64,000 nucleotides of DNA from Flavitalea sp966112615 (GTDB taxonomy: Bacteria > Bacteroidota > Bacteroidia > Chitinophagales > Chitinophagaceae). Below, in pieces: positions 52,286 to 61,123 of this stretch (positions are counted from its first letter, which is position 1; each line of letters starts with the position of its first letter). The position numbers were made by a program, and so were the translations under genes. The stretch is from NCBI GenBank assembly GCA_966112615.1, contig CBHWDO010000001.1, positions 1 to 64,000 of the forward strand, in the 5' to 3' direction. The notes under the pieces are model-generated. The model did no database searches. It was given only the letters and a program-made list of their open reading frames with translations, and was not told the DNA's origin.

Positions 52286-53659
52286 ATGAAATTTTTTCTT
52301 GCACTTTCTTTCCTGTTGGCAATTGCTGTGAGTTCCTGCAAAAAGGAAAGTTTTATTGACTCTCCCAATGCAAGAATTTCCTTCTCGAGTGATTCAGTTT
52401 ATTTCGATACGCTGATCAGCAATACCGGTTCGGTAACAAAATCGTTTAAGATCTTTAATCTGAATGATCAGAAACTACGATTATCATCGATTGCTTTAGC
52501 GGGAGGAAATAATTCAGCTTTCAGGATCAATATAAACGGGCTCGCTGCCAGCGAAGCATCCAACATTGAGATTGATGCGAATGACAGCATTTATGTTTTC
52601 GTTTCCGTAATGCCTAAAAGTTCGGGCGCTGATCAACCTTTGATACAGGAAGACAGTATTGAGGTTACATACAACGGGAATACTGGCTGGATCAAATTAT
52701 CGGCCTGGGGACAGGATGCAGTTTTTCTCAAAAGTTATATTTTGTCACAGGATGAAGTCTGGAACAGCATGAAACCTTATGTAATCATAGGTGGACTGCA
52801 GGTTCCTGAAGGAAGGAAACTGACAATTGAAAAAGGAACCAGGATCTTTTGCAGAGCTGATGCTCCGATCATAGTTGACGGTACGATTGAGATCAAAGGA
52901 GAACATTATGATTCTACAAAAGTTAGTTTTCGTTCCGATCGACTTGATGCACCCTATAAAAATTATCCGGGTTCATGGCCTGGTATCATTATAAGGAATG
53001 GAACAGCAAAAATTAATGGAGCTGATATCAGGAATGCATACCAGGGGATTGTAAGTCAGAACTCAGAAGTAGAGATCAACCAGACCATAATTGACAATTG
53101 TTTTGATGCCGGAATCCTTTCAGTTGGTTCGACCATCAAAGCAACCAATATGCTTGTATCAAATTGCGGAAAAGGAGTAATACTTGCGAATGGAGGTAAT
53201 CATGAATTGATTCATTGTACCATTGTCGGGATCAGTAATAATTTTGTTTTGCATAAAGAGCCTTCCTTGTTGATCACTGATTTTGTAAGAGAAGGAAATG
53301 ATCTGAAAACAAATGATACCCGGGTCGATATTGTAAATTCAATTATCTGGGGAGCCAATGGAACGGTGGAAAATGAAGTTGTTTTAAGCAGGGCTTCGGA
53401 AAAGGTCTGGGAAATTAATTTCAGCAATAACCTGGTTGGAAATATTGTTGCCCCGGTTGAAATGAATTCATTCAATAATATATTCAATATTGATCCGGAA
53501 TTTGAGGAAATTGATTCTGAAAAGAGGATCTACAATTTCGGGTTGAAAGAAACTTCACCGGTTTTGGACAAGGGAAAACCAACAGCAGTTCTGAATGATA
53601 TTGAAGGAAGGTCAAGGAGTTTTTCCAATCCGGATCCCGGGGCTTATGAAAGAAATTGA
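52286..53659 (+). CDS. Beta-helix lipoprotein of unknown function
   Basis: 457 residues. The signal peptide ends in VSSC (lipobox, Cys about 18), so it is a lipoprotein, probably surface-exposed. An Ig-like domain (about 30-150) is followed by right-handed beta-helix repeats (about 180-400: IIIRNGTAKINGADIRNAYQG, IIDNCFDAGILSVG, GVILANGGNHELIHCTIVG) and a C-terminal DPGAYER motif typical of choice-of-anchor/parallel-beta-helix proteins. It may bind or cut a polysaccharide, but no catalytic residues are obvious. Confidence 0.82.
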   Translation: MKFFLALSFLLAIAVSSCKKESFIDSPNARISFSSDSVYFDTLISNTGSVTKSFKIFNLNDQKLRLSSIALAGGNNSAFRININGLAASEASNIEIDANDSIYVFVSVMPKSSGADQPLIQEDSIEVTYNGNTGWIKLSAWGQDAVFLKSYILSQDEVWNSMKPYVIIGGLQVPEGRKLTIEKGTRIFCRADAPIIVDGTIEIKGEHYDSTKVSFRSDRLDAPYKNYPGSWPGIIIRNGTAKINGADIRNAYQGIVSQNSEVEINQTIIDNCFDAGILSVGSTIKATNMLVSNCGKGVILANGGNHELIHCTIVGISNNFVLHKEPSLLITDFVREGNDLKTNDTRVDIVNSIIWGANGTVENEVVLSRASEKVWEINFSNNLVGNIVAPVEMNSFNNIFNIDPEFEEIDSEKRIYNFGLKETSPVLDKGKPTAVLNDIEGRSRSFSNPDPGAYERN

Positions 53660-53716
53660 TCGATTCTCAACCATTCTGCGTATATTTTGTAATTACACAG
53701 TCAAAAATCAGTTGCC

Positions 53717-54229
53717 ATGTTAAAAGCAGTTATAGTAACTATGTTGTTTAGTTTAGCTATGTCGATCTATGATTTTAAAGTTCCAGGATTGGAAGGAGGA
53801 GAAATTGATTTTTCAAAGTTCAAGGGCAAGAAGATACTGGTGGTGAATACTGCCTCCAAATGTGGTTATACTCCGCAGTACGAAGAATTGCAGCAATTGC
53901 ATGAAAAATATAAGTCGAAGTTGGTGATCGTAGGTTTTCCTGCCAACAATTTCGGCGGCCAGGAGCCAGGATCGAATGAAGAGATCCAGGAGTTCTGCAA
54001 AAGAAATTATGGTGTTTCCTTCCTGATGGCAGAGAAGGTATCTGTAGTGGGTGATGACATCCATCCTTTATTCAAATATCTCACCGAGGAAGCCAGGAAA
54101 ATGGGTGTTGATAAACCAATTGGCTGGAATTTCACCAAGTTTTTGATTGATGAGAAAGGAAGGTTGGTTAAAGTATTTCCTAGTAAAGTGAAGCCGATGA
54201 GTGAGGAGATTACTTCTTTATTGAAGTGA
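53717..54229 (+). CDS. Glutathione peroxidase family protein
   Basis: 170 residues, probably a thioredoxin-dependent peroxidase since this phylum rarely makes glutathione. The catalytic tetrad is visible: C49 in NTASKCGYTPQY, Q in FGGQEPGSN, and Trp/Asn in IGWNFTKFLID. The first ~16 residues are hydrophobic (AVIVTMLFSLAM), so it may be exported or membrane-tethered. ATG start. Confidence 0.93.
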   Translation: MLKAVIVTMLFSLAMSIYDFKVPGLEGGEIDFSKFKGKKILVVNTASKCGYTPQYEELQQLHEKYKSKLVIVGFPANNFGGQEPGSNEEIQEFCKRNYGVSFLMAEKVSVVGDDIHPLFKYLTEEARKMGVDKPIGWNFTKFLIDEKGRLVKVFPSKVKPMSEEITSLLK

Positions 54230-54237
54230 TAATTTAC

Positions 54238-54273
54238 GGAATACGTGGAATACATGGAATACGCAGAATACAT
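54238..54273 (+). repeat. Nonamer tandem repeat after gpx
   Basis: Four copies of a 9-base unit, GGAATACGT / GGAATACAT / GGAATACGC / AGAATACAT, directly between the gpx stop and its terminator. They are transcribed but untranslated. Confidence 0.7.
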
Positions 54274-54276
54274 GGA

Positions 54277-54301
54277 AGTCGGGTTATACCCGGCTTTTTT
54301 T
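54277..54301 (+). terminator. Terminator after gpx
   Basis: AGTCGGG and CCCGGCT (one G-T pair) with a 5-base TTATA loop, then seven T's. Confidence 0.9.
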
Positions 54302-54315
54302 ATTTGGGTAATGCC

Positions 54316-54364
54316 GATTCTCTATTCTCCATTCCCAATTCCCCATTCCCGATTCTCCATCCCA
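54316..54364 (+). repeat. Heptamer tandem repeat before holB
   Basis: Seven consecutive 7-base units fitting NATTCYC: GATTCTC, TATTCTC, CATTCCC, AATTCCC, CATTCCC, GATTCTC, and a degenerate CATCCCA. It ends 37 bases before the holB ATG. A smaller heptamer array, AATCGAT twice plus AATC, lies at 44267-44284 after rng. Confidence 0.75.
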
Positions 54365-54401
54365 ATTTTTCATTTCTTTCCGCAATCGCTAATTTCGCTC
54401 C

Positions 54402-55607
54402 ATGCAATTTCAACAGGTTATTGGTCAGGAGGCGGTTAAGCATCAGCTGGTGGAAATGGTCCTGGGAAACAGGTTAAGTCATGCCCTGCTATTCCTTGCT
54501 CGTGAAGGATCCGGCGGTTTGCCGCTGGCGCTGGCATTCACCCAATACCTGGTTTGTGAAAAAGTGCAAAGGGCAATGAAAGGCGGTGACTCCGGGGCAT
54601 CACTGTTCGGAGAAGCTGCTGGTCCTGTTGTATTTCCAACGGATGCATGCGGTGAATGTCCTGCCTGCCAGAAATCTTCTCAGATGATGCACCCTGATGT
54701 GCATTATTCTTTCCCGACCATCGGTAAAAAAGAAGGCGCTTCGAAAACCGTCAGTAATGACTGGATCGTTGAGTTCCGGGAATTTGTAAAACTGATGCCT
54801 TACGGAAACTCTTTCGACTGGCTTCAATTCATCAATGCAGAAAATAAGCAGGGTAATATTACTGCGGAGGAATGCAATGATATCATCAGGAAACTTAGTG
54901 TCAAGAGCTTTGAGAGTGACTACAAAGTATTGGTGATGTGGATGCCGGAGTACCTGGGAAAAGAAGGAAACAAACTTCTGAAACTGATTGAGGAACCACC
55001 TGCCAATACATTGTTCATATTGGTTGCAGAGAACGAAGAAGAGATCCTGGCTACTATCCTGTCGCGGACCCAGTTAGTAAGAATTCCTTTACTGGAAGTG
55101 AAAGAGGTGGCAGAAGGGCTGGAAAAAAGAGCCAACCTTGAACCTGACCAGGCAAGGCGAATTGCCCAACTCAGCGAGGGAAATTATCGCGAAGCCATCC
55201 AGATGTTGAGTCATGCGTCTGAAGACTGGCTTTCAATTTTCCGCGAATGGATGAATGCCATTATGAAACACGGCCCGATAGCCCAGGTTAAATGGGTAGA
55301 GGAAGTGGCTAAACTTGGCAGGGAAAAACAAAAGCAATTCCTGCTATACTGCAATCACACGCTGGAACAGGCTATCAGGGGGCAACTAATTGAAGGGGCA
55401 CTAGATATTCTTCCTGAGGGAGAAAAAGATTTTGTGACCAGGTTCAATAAATTTTTATCCATACCTCAACAGCAGGCAATTGTAGAGGAGCTTGATAAAG
55501 CTTCCTATTATATTGAAAGAAATGCCAACCCGAAAATGCTGTTTCACGCCCTGACCATCCGGTTAAAACACATCATTACTGATAAATCCCTAATTTTGGT
55601 ACATTGA
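54402..55607 (+). CDS. holB: DNA polymerase III subunit delta'
   Basis: 401 residues of the clamp-loader delta' subunit, an AAA+ protein without ATPase activity. The P-loop is degenerate (REGSGGLPLALA), as expected for delta'. A zinc site is formed by CGECPAC (about 83-89). LIEEPPANTLFILVAENEE and ATILSRTQLV are conserved in delta'; the SRC arginine finger appears as SRTQ here. The C-terminal collar domain is helical. ATG start next to the heptamer repeats. Confidence 0.93.
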   Translation: MQFQQVIGQEAVKHQLVEMVLGNRLSHALLFLAREGSGGLPLALAFTQYLVCEKVQRAMKGGDSGASLFGEAAGPVVFPTDACGECPACQKSSQMMHPDVHYSFPTIGKKEGASKTVSNDWIVEFREFVKLMPYGNSFDWLQFINAENKQGNITAEECNDIIRKLSVKSFESDYKVLVMWMPEYLGKEGNKLLKLIEEPPANTLFILVAENEEEILATILSRTQLVRIPLLEVKEVAEGLEKRANLEPDQARRIAQLSEGNYREAIQMLSHASEDWLSIFREWMNAIMKHGPIAQVKWVEEVAKLGREKQKQFLLYCNHTLEQAIRGQLIEGALDILPEGEKDFVTRFNKFLSIPQQQAIVEELDKASYYIERNANPKMLFHALTIRLKHIITDKSLILVH

Positions 55608-55691
55608 GATTGAAAGATTTAGTGAGTTGTGAATTGGGATACTGACATTTCGTTGAATTTATAGATAGCCCTTTAGGCATTTTTACTTCTG

Positions 55692-55734
55692 ACCGGTTTA
55701 CTCTTGATCTGGCGATCAATAGGCTGAAACCGGT
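55692..55734. other. Nested palindrome upstream of ricT
   Basis: ACCGGTTT (55692-55699) pairs with AAACCGGT (55727-55734), and inside it TTGATC (55704-55709) pairs with GATCAA (55714-55719) across a TGGC loop. The 43-base element lies 68 bases before the ricT ATG. A weak GTATTTTAT follows, so it could terminate holB, act as an operator, or form a regulatory leader. Confidence 0.55.
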
Positions 55735-55802
55735 GTATTTTATAGCGAAATCAAGCTCCCCGTTCGCATTTCAATCATTTATTAATTGTAAACCAAAATA
55801 AA

Positions 55803-57221
55803 ATGGGCTGTAGTTCATGTGGTACGGCAGGGGGAAAAGTGATGGGCTGTAAAAGCAATGGAGGCTGTAGCAGTGGAAGTTGCAACCGGATGAATGTTTA
55901 CGACTGGCTTGCCAACCTACCCTTCAGTGATCCTGAAAGCGGTTGCAGGATCGTGGAAGTAAGCTTCAACAATGGAAGCCGTAAAGATTATTTCAGAAAC
56001 ACCACCATACAGGTATTTGAAAAAGGCGATATGATCGCCGTTGAAGGAATCAGTGGATTTGATGTTGGGATGGTAACACTTACCGGGGAGGTTGTAAGAC
56101 TTCAACTTAAAAAAAGAGGGATCGATGAACGTGACCCTGAGATCAGGAAGATCCTGAGAAGAGCAACAGATAAGGATATAGAGATCCTGGAGATCAACAA
56201 AGCAAGAGAACCAGAAGCGATCATCCGCTCCAGGGCGATTGCCAAACAACTTAACCTCCAGATGAAGATCAGTGAAGTGGAGATTCAGGCCGATGGAAGG
56301 AAAGCTACCTTCTTCTATATCGCGGATGACAGGGTCGATTTCAGGGAATTGATCAAGATCTATGCGAAAGAATTCAAAGTAAAGGTTGAAATGCGCCAGA
56401 TCGGTGCAAGGCAGGAAGCCGGAAAAGTTGGAGGTATCGGAAGTTGCGGAAGGGAATTGTGTTGCAGCACCTGGCTGACCGATTTCAAATCAGTAAATAC
56501 CACAGCTGCGAGATACCAGAACCTTTCCATTAACCAAAGTAAGTTGAGTGGTCAGTGCGGAAGGTTGAAATGTTGTCTGAATTATGAGTTGGATACTTAC
56601 CTTGATGCCTTACAGGGATTTCCTGAAAATGCTGATACCATTAGGGTAGCGAAAGGAAATGCGATCCTGATCAAGAAAGATATCTTTAAAAACCTGATGT
56701 GGTATATGCTTCCCGACAGTTCGAAGCAATACCCGCTGACGATTGAAAGAGTGAAGAAGATCAGGTCACTGAATATGCAGGGCATTATTCCGGATGAACT
56801 GGAAGCAGTGGAAGTAACTTCCAATAAACCTAAAGAAGTAGAACCTGAATTTGTGGATGTTGTTGGAGCCATTTCACTCAGAAGCCTTGAAAAGGCCGAA
56901 AAGAAAAAAAGGCATCAGCACCAGGGCGGTAGAAAACCTGAAATTGAAAATCGAAAAGCCGAAGGCGGATATAAAAGGCCGGAGCAAAGAGGTCCAAGAC
57001 CGGAGCAAAAGGGACCCAGACCAGAACAGAAAGGTCCAAGACCTGAGCAAAAAGGTCAGCAAAGGCCTGAGCAGAAGGGTCCAAGACCTGAGCAGAAGGG
57101 ACCCAGACCGGAACAAAAAGGTCCAAGACCGGAACATAGGCCTCAACGACCTGATCAAAGGCCGCAGCGTCCTAACCAGGGAAATCCAAAGCCAGACCAG
57201 CCAAATCAGAAACCTGAATAA
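55803..57221 (+). CDS. ricT: PSP1/RicT family protein with PRPEQKG repeat tail
   Basis: 472 residues. Residues 1-28 are cysteine-rich (GCSSCGT, GCKSNGGCSSGSC). The core (about 50-330) is the PSP1/YaaT domain with NNGSRKDYFRN, IEILEINKAREPEA, GGIGSCGRELCCSTWL and QCGRLKCCLNYEL, whose cysteines bind iron-sulfur clusters in Bacillus RicT. RicT there works with RicA and RicF in competence, sporulation and RNase Y-dependent mRNA processing. The last ~80 residues are a repeat tail, mostly PRPEQKG heptads, encoded by a 21-base repeat; it is positively charged and surely disordered. A terminator follows. Confidence 0.9.
   Translation: MGCSSCGTAGGKVMGCKSNGGCSSGSCNRMNVYDWLANLPFSDPESGCRIVEVSFNNGSRKDYFRNTTIQVFEKGDMIAVEGISGFDVGMVTLTGEVVRLQLKKRGIDERDPEIRKILRRATDKDIEILEINKAREPEAIIRSRAIAKQLNLQMKISEVEIQADGRKATFFYIADDRVDFRELIKIYAKEFKVKVEMRQIGARQEAGKVGGIGSCGRELCCSTWLTDFKSVNTTAARYQNLSINQSKLSGQCGRLKCCLNYELDTYLDALQGFPENADTIRVAKGNAILIKKDIFKNLMWYMLPDSSKQYPLTIERVKKIRSLNMQGIIPDELEAVEVTSNKPKEVEPEFVDVVGAISLRSLEKAEKKKRHQHQGGRKPEIENRKAEGGYKRPEQRGPRPEQKGPRPEQKGPRPEQKGQQRPEQKGPRPEQKGPRPEQKGPRPEHRPQRPDQRPQRPNQGNPKPDQPNQKPE
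56976..57150 (+). repeat. 21-base coding repeats in ricT
   Basis: About seven imperfect copies of a 21-base unit encoding PRPEQKG, followed by degenerate RPDQRPQ and RPNQ units. Identity of repeated units at the DNA level makes this a likely place for length change. Confidence 0.82.
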
Positions 57222-57225
57222 ATGA

Positions 57226-57254
57226 AAGACCCCGGTATCAGCCGGGGTCTTTTC
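57226..57254 (+). terminator. Terminator of ricT
   Basis: AAGACCCCGG and CCGGGGTCTT with a 6-base loop and four T's, five bases after the stop. It may also act weakly for the AIM24 gene on the other strand. Confidence 0.88.
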
Positions 57255-57272
57255 TTATAGAAATTTCTTTTT

Positions 57273-58064
57273 TTACCATCCATCACCATCAACCATATTA
57301 CCTAATCCTCCGAGCAAACTTCCCTCCTCTTTACGGTTGGTAGTTCCATAAGAAAGGATCCTGCTGGCCAGTCGGCTGATAGGAAGCGTCTGGATCCATA
57401 CTCTTCCTGGTCCACGCAAAGTGGCGTAGAACAGTCCTTCACCTCCAAACAATGTATTTTTGATTCCACCTACAAACTGAATATTGTACTCCACAGTTTG
57501 CGTGAAGGCAACAATACATCCAGTATCGATCTTTAATAATTCTCCTGGCTGAAGATCTCGTTGCATTACGTGCCCTCCCGCATGAACAAATGCCATCCCA
57601 TCACCTTCAAGCTTCTGCATGATAAATCCTTCTCCTCCGAACAGACCGGTTCCTAGTTTACGCTGGAACTCAATTCCAACTGCAACACCTTTTGCTGCGC
57701 AGAGAAAGGCATCTTTCTGACAGATCACTTTTCCATTTAATTGCATCAGATCGATTGGAATGATCTTTCCCGGGTATGGAGAAGCAAAACTTACACGCTT
57801 CTTACCCTGCCCCATATTGGTGAAAGTTGTCATAAACAAACTTTCGCCTGTGAGTATGCGCTTTCCTGCAGACATCAGTTTTCCGAGGAAGCCTCTTTGT
57901 TGCTGTGTTCCATCACCAAAGATGGTGGCCATTTCAATCCCATCGTCCATCATCATAAATGAACCACTTTCGGCTATTGCGGTTTCATTAGGGTCTAATT
58001 CAACTTCTACATATTGCATTTCCTCGCCATATATGCGATAATCAATTTCATGATTGGTTCTCAT
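57273..58064 (-). CDS. AIM24/TIGR00266 family protein
   Basis: 263 residues of a beta-rich AIM24-type protein, with FGGEGFIMQKLEGDGMAFVHAGG and FGGEGLFYATLRGPGRVWIQT as the two recognisable repeats. Family function is unknown; a yeast relative affects mitochondrial cristae. No signal peptide, so cytosolic. ATG start; transcribed alone. Confidence 0.9.
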   Translation of the reverse strand: MRTNHEIDYRIYGEEMQYVEVELDPNETAIAESGSFMMMDDGIEMATIFGDGTQQQRGFLGKLMSAGKRILTGESLFMTTFTNMGQGKKRVSFASPYPGKIIPIDLMQLNGKVICQKDAFLCAAKGVAVGIEFQRKLGTGLFGGEGFIMQKLEGDGMAFVHAGGHVMQRDLQPGELLKIDTGCIVAFTQTVEYNIQFVGGIKNTLFGGEGLFYATLRGPGRVWIQTLPISRLASRILSYGTTNRKEEGSLLGGLGNMVDGDGW

Positions 58065-58184
58065 CTCAAAAAATTTCAGTGAAATTAATAATAAGGTGAT
58101 TAGAATTTTATGTGAATTTATGAGCGGTAGGCGTTTGAACTTTGTTTTCCCTTAAATTGTTCACCTCAAAAATATTTACCGCAC

Positions 58185-61037
58185 ATGAGAAAACATTTTC
58201 TGGTGTTTGGATCAATGCTGCTGCTATCAGGCGCTGCACTGGCACAAACCAAATTAGTGGAAAAGGTCACGCGCAAAGGCGATGAGATCGTTATTCCTTA
58301 TGAAAAATATGAGCTGTCGAATGGTCTTACAGTCATCGTTCATGAAGACCATAGTGATCCTGTAGTACATGTTGATGTTACTTACCATGTTGGTTCAGCA
58401 AGAGAAGAAATTGGCAAGAGTGGATTTGCACACTTCTTTGAGCACATGATGTTCCAGGGAAGTGATCATGTTGGTGATGAGCAGCATTTTAAAATTGTAA
58501 CTGAATCTGGTGGTACGCTGAACGGTTCTACGAACAGGGATCGTACCAATTATTTTGAAACAGTTCCAAGCAATCAACTTGAAAAAATGTTGTGGCTTGA
58601 AGCTGATCGTATGGGCTTTTTGCTGGATGCTGTAACACAAAGAAAATTTGAAATTCAGCGTTCGACTGTAAAGAATGAGAGAGGTCAGAACTACGATAAC
58701 CGTCCTTATGGTTTGGTGAGTGAAACAGTTTCAAAGAATCTCTATCCATACGGGCATCCTTATTCCTGGATGACCATCGGATACATTGAAGATCTGAACA
58801 GGGTTGATGTAAATGATCTGAAGAATTTCTTCCTGAGATGGTATGGACCGAACAATGCAACACTTACTGTTGGTGGTGATGTAAAAGCTGCTGAAGTGGT
58901 GAAGCTTGCAGAAAAATATTTCGGATCCATTCCACGTGGACCTGAAGTAAATAAAGTACAGGTTCCCGCAGTGAATATCAATAATGACAGGTATGTATCA
59001 TTTGTTGACAACTATGCAAAGTTGCCGATGATGATGATGAGCTATCCAACTGTTCCAAATTATCATCCTGATATGGCAGCATTGGCTTGCCTGGCACAGG
59101 TGATCGGACAAGGAAGAACTTCGCTTCTTTACCAGAATATGGTAAAGCCGCAACAGGCTTTGAATGCAGGCGCATTCAGCAGTTTATCAGAACTGGCCGG
59201 TGAATTTTCATTCCAGGTGATTCCTCTTCCCGGCAAATCACTTGCTGATATGGAGAAGCTTGTAAGAGCAAGCCTGGATTCATTCGAAGCAAGAGGAGTA
59301 ACTGATGAAGACATTGCAAAGTTCAAAGGTGGAATTCAATCACAATTGATCAATGGATTACAGAGTGTATCCGGTAAAGTGAGTCAGCTCGCAGCTTTTG
59401 AAACCTTCACCGGAAATCCAAATAAGATAAGCGATCTGTTGAAGATGTATACTTCTTTAACTAAGGAAGATGTGATGCGCGCATACAATACTTATTTAAA
59501 AGGAAAGAAAGGTGTTATTGTGAGTGTGCTTCCAAAAGGCCAGGAGAAAGTAATTGCGGCTGCAGACAATTACAAGATCGATTCATCAAACTATGATCGT
59601 CCTGATTATGGTTATGCAGGATTGAAGTACAATAAGCCAAAGGATAATTTTGACCGTGCAAAAACTCCGGGTAACGGACCAAATCCAGAGATCAAAGTAC
59701 CTGCATTCTGGAGAAAGGATATGTCGAATGGAATCAAGGTGATCGGATCAGAAAGCAAAGAGCTTCCAACCATCACAATGACGCTTACTTTGAAAGGCGG
59801 GCATTTGTTGCAGGCGAATGATACATCAAAAGTTGGATTAGCCGGACTGTTTGCCACCATGATGAATGATGATACAAAGAATTATACTTCTGAGCAGATG
59901 GCTGTTGAATTGCAGAAGCTGGGAAGTTCGATCAATGTATCAAGCGGACTCGATGGTATTACATTCAGTGTACAATCTTTGAAGCAGAACTTTGACAAGA
60001 CATTGTCATTATTGGAAGAAAGACTTTTTAATCCAAGCTTTAAGCAGCCTGCATTTCAGCGTTACCAGAAGCAATTGCTTGAATCAATTAAGCAATCAAA
60101 GACACAGCCTGCTTCAGTAGCCAATGCTGTATTTGCAAAAGTGACTTATGGTCCAAACAGCATTCTTGCAATGGATGAAGATGGTACAGAAAGCACAGTT
60201 AAGAATATTACACTGCAGGATATTGAAAATTATTACAATAATTATATCAGCTCGGATGGAGCAAAGCTTGTAGTGGTTGGAGATATTACACAGAATGAAT
60301 TTTTGTCGAAGCTTGGCTTCCTTTCAAAACTTCCTAACAAGAAATTTGAATTGCCTAAAGTACCTGCTGCACCTGCAGTTGCTGCCGGAAAGAGAGTGTA
60401 TGTAGTAGATGTTCCAAAAGCAGCACAAACTGAATTCAGGATCGGATATCCAACCAACCTCAAGTATGATGCAACAGGAGATTATTATAAGGCTACACTG
60501 GCGAATTTCGCGCTGGGCGGAGGTTTCAATGCAAGAGTGAATATCAATCTTCGTGAAGATAAAGGCTGGACCTATGGTGCAAGAACTTCATTTGATGCGG
60601 ATGAATATGGCGGAACATTTGAATTCTCGTCTGGCATCAGGGCTGATGCAACCGACAGTGCACTGGTAGAAGTGATGAAGGATATCAGGGATTATTCATC
60701 CAATGGTATTAAAGAAGATGAACTTGCATTCATGAAAAAAGCGATTGGTCAGAGAGATGCATTGAGGTATGAAACAGGTTTCCAGAAGGCTGGTTTCATT
60801 TCAAGAATCCTTGATTATAATCTTCCGGCAAATTATGCTGATCAGCAAAGCAAGATCCTGAAATCAATTACAAAGAAAGAGATCGATGCGATTGCTAAAG
60901 CAAGATTGAATGCAGATAAAATGCAGATACTGCTTGTAGGTGACAAGGAGAAGATCGTTCCTGGCGTTAAGAAGCTGGGATACGAAATTGTGGAGTTGAA
61001 TGCTGATGCGGAACCTGCGGCTAAAAAAGGATTTTAA
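58185..61037 (+). CDS. M16 family zinc metalloprotease, two-domain
   Basis: 950 residues. A signal peptide (about 1-20, ending GAALAQ) puts it in the periplasm. The first half carries the inverted zinc motif HFFEH (83-87) in GFAHFFEHMMFQGS. The second half repeats the fold but has GLAGLFATMMNDD where HxxEH should be, so it is the inactive partner domain. This fused active/inactive form is a common pitrilysin-family layout in Bacteroidota. It degrades or processes peptides; the exact target is unknown. A large palindrome lies five bases after the stop. Confidence 0.94.
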   Translation: MRKHFLVFGSMLLLSGAALAQTKLVEKVTRKGDEIVIPYEKYELSNGLTVIVHEDHSDPVVHVDVTYHVGSAREEIGKSGFAHFFEHMMFQGSDHVGDEQHFKIVTESGGTLNGSTNRDRTNYFETVPSNQLEKMLWLEADRMGFLLDAVTQRKFEIQRSTVKNERGQNYDNRPYGLVSETVSKNLYPYGHPYSWMTIGYIEDLNRVDVNDLKNFFLRWYGPNNATLTVGGDVKAAEVVKLAEKYFGSIPRGPEVNKVQVPAVNINNDRYVSFVDNYAKLPMMMMSYPTVPNYHPDMAALACLAQVIGQGRTSLLYQNMVKPQQALNAGAFSSLSELAGEFSFQVIPLPGKSLADMEKLVRASLDSFEARGVTDEDIAKFKGGIQSQLINGLQSVSGKVSQLAAFETFTGNPNKISDLLKMYTSLTKEDVMRAYNTYLKGKKGVIVSVLPKGQEKVIAAADNYKIDSSNYDRPDYGYAGLKYNKPKDNFDRAKTPGNGPNPEIKVPAFWRKDMSNGIKVIGSESKELPTITMTLTLKGGHLLQANDTSKVGLAGLFATMMNDDTKNYTSEQMAVELQKLGSSINVSSGLDGITFSVQSLKQNFDKTLSLLEERLFNPSFKQPAFQRYQKQLLESIKQSKTQPASVANAVFAKVTYGPNSILAMDEDGTESTVKNITLQDIENYYNNYISSDGAKLVVVGDITQNEFLSKLGFLSKLPNKKFELPKVPAAPAVAAGKRVYVVDVPKAAQTEFRIGYPTNLKYDATGDYYKATLANFALGGGFNARVNINLREDKGWTYGARTSFDADEYGGTFEFSSGIRADATDSALVEVMKDIRDYSSNGIKEDELAFMKKAIGQRDALRYETGFQKAGFISRILDYNLPANYADQQSKILKSITKKEIDAIAKARLNADKMQILLVGDKEKIVPGVKKLGYEIVELNADAEPAAKKGF

Positions 61038-61042
61038 TTAAT

Positions 61043-61123
61043 ACGGGCTGAACGCACAAAGGGCGGGCAGAACGATGGGTGTAACACCAATCGTTCTGCC
61101 CGCCCTTTGTGCGTTCAGCCCGT
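61043..61123. repeat. Perfect 34-base inverted repeat (REP-like palindrome)
   Basis: Left arm 61043-61076 and right arm 61090-61123 are exact reverse complements over 34 bases. The 13-base centre contains another inverted repeat, GGTGT-A-ACACC, so nearly all 81 bases can fold into one long hairpin. Each arm contains two related blocks (CGGGCTGAACGCAC and CGGGCAGAACGAT). The element lies between convergent genes: its left end is five bases after the M16 stop and its last base is within the stop of the next gene. GC content is far above the flanks. Confidence 0.9.

Noticed and set aside
56976..57150. A CRISPR array
   Set aside because: The 21-base repeats are directly adjacent without spacers and encode the heptads of the RicT tail.
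56851..57225. A 124-residue frame over the ricT repeats
   Set aside because: It exists only because the 21-base repeat is open in several frames; the RicT frame is supported by conserved domains.
61043..61123. An attachment site or IS end
   Set aside because: No integrase, transposase or target-site duplication is visible; I therefore list it as a palindromic repeat only.
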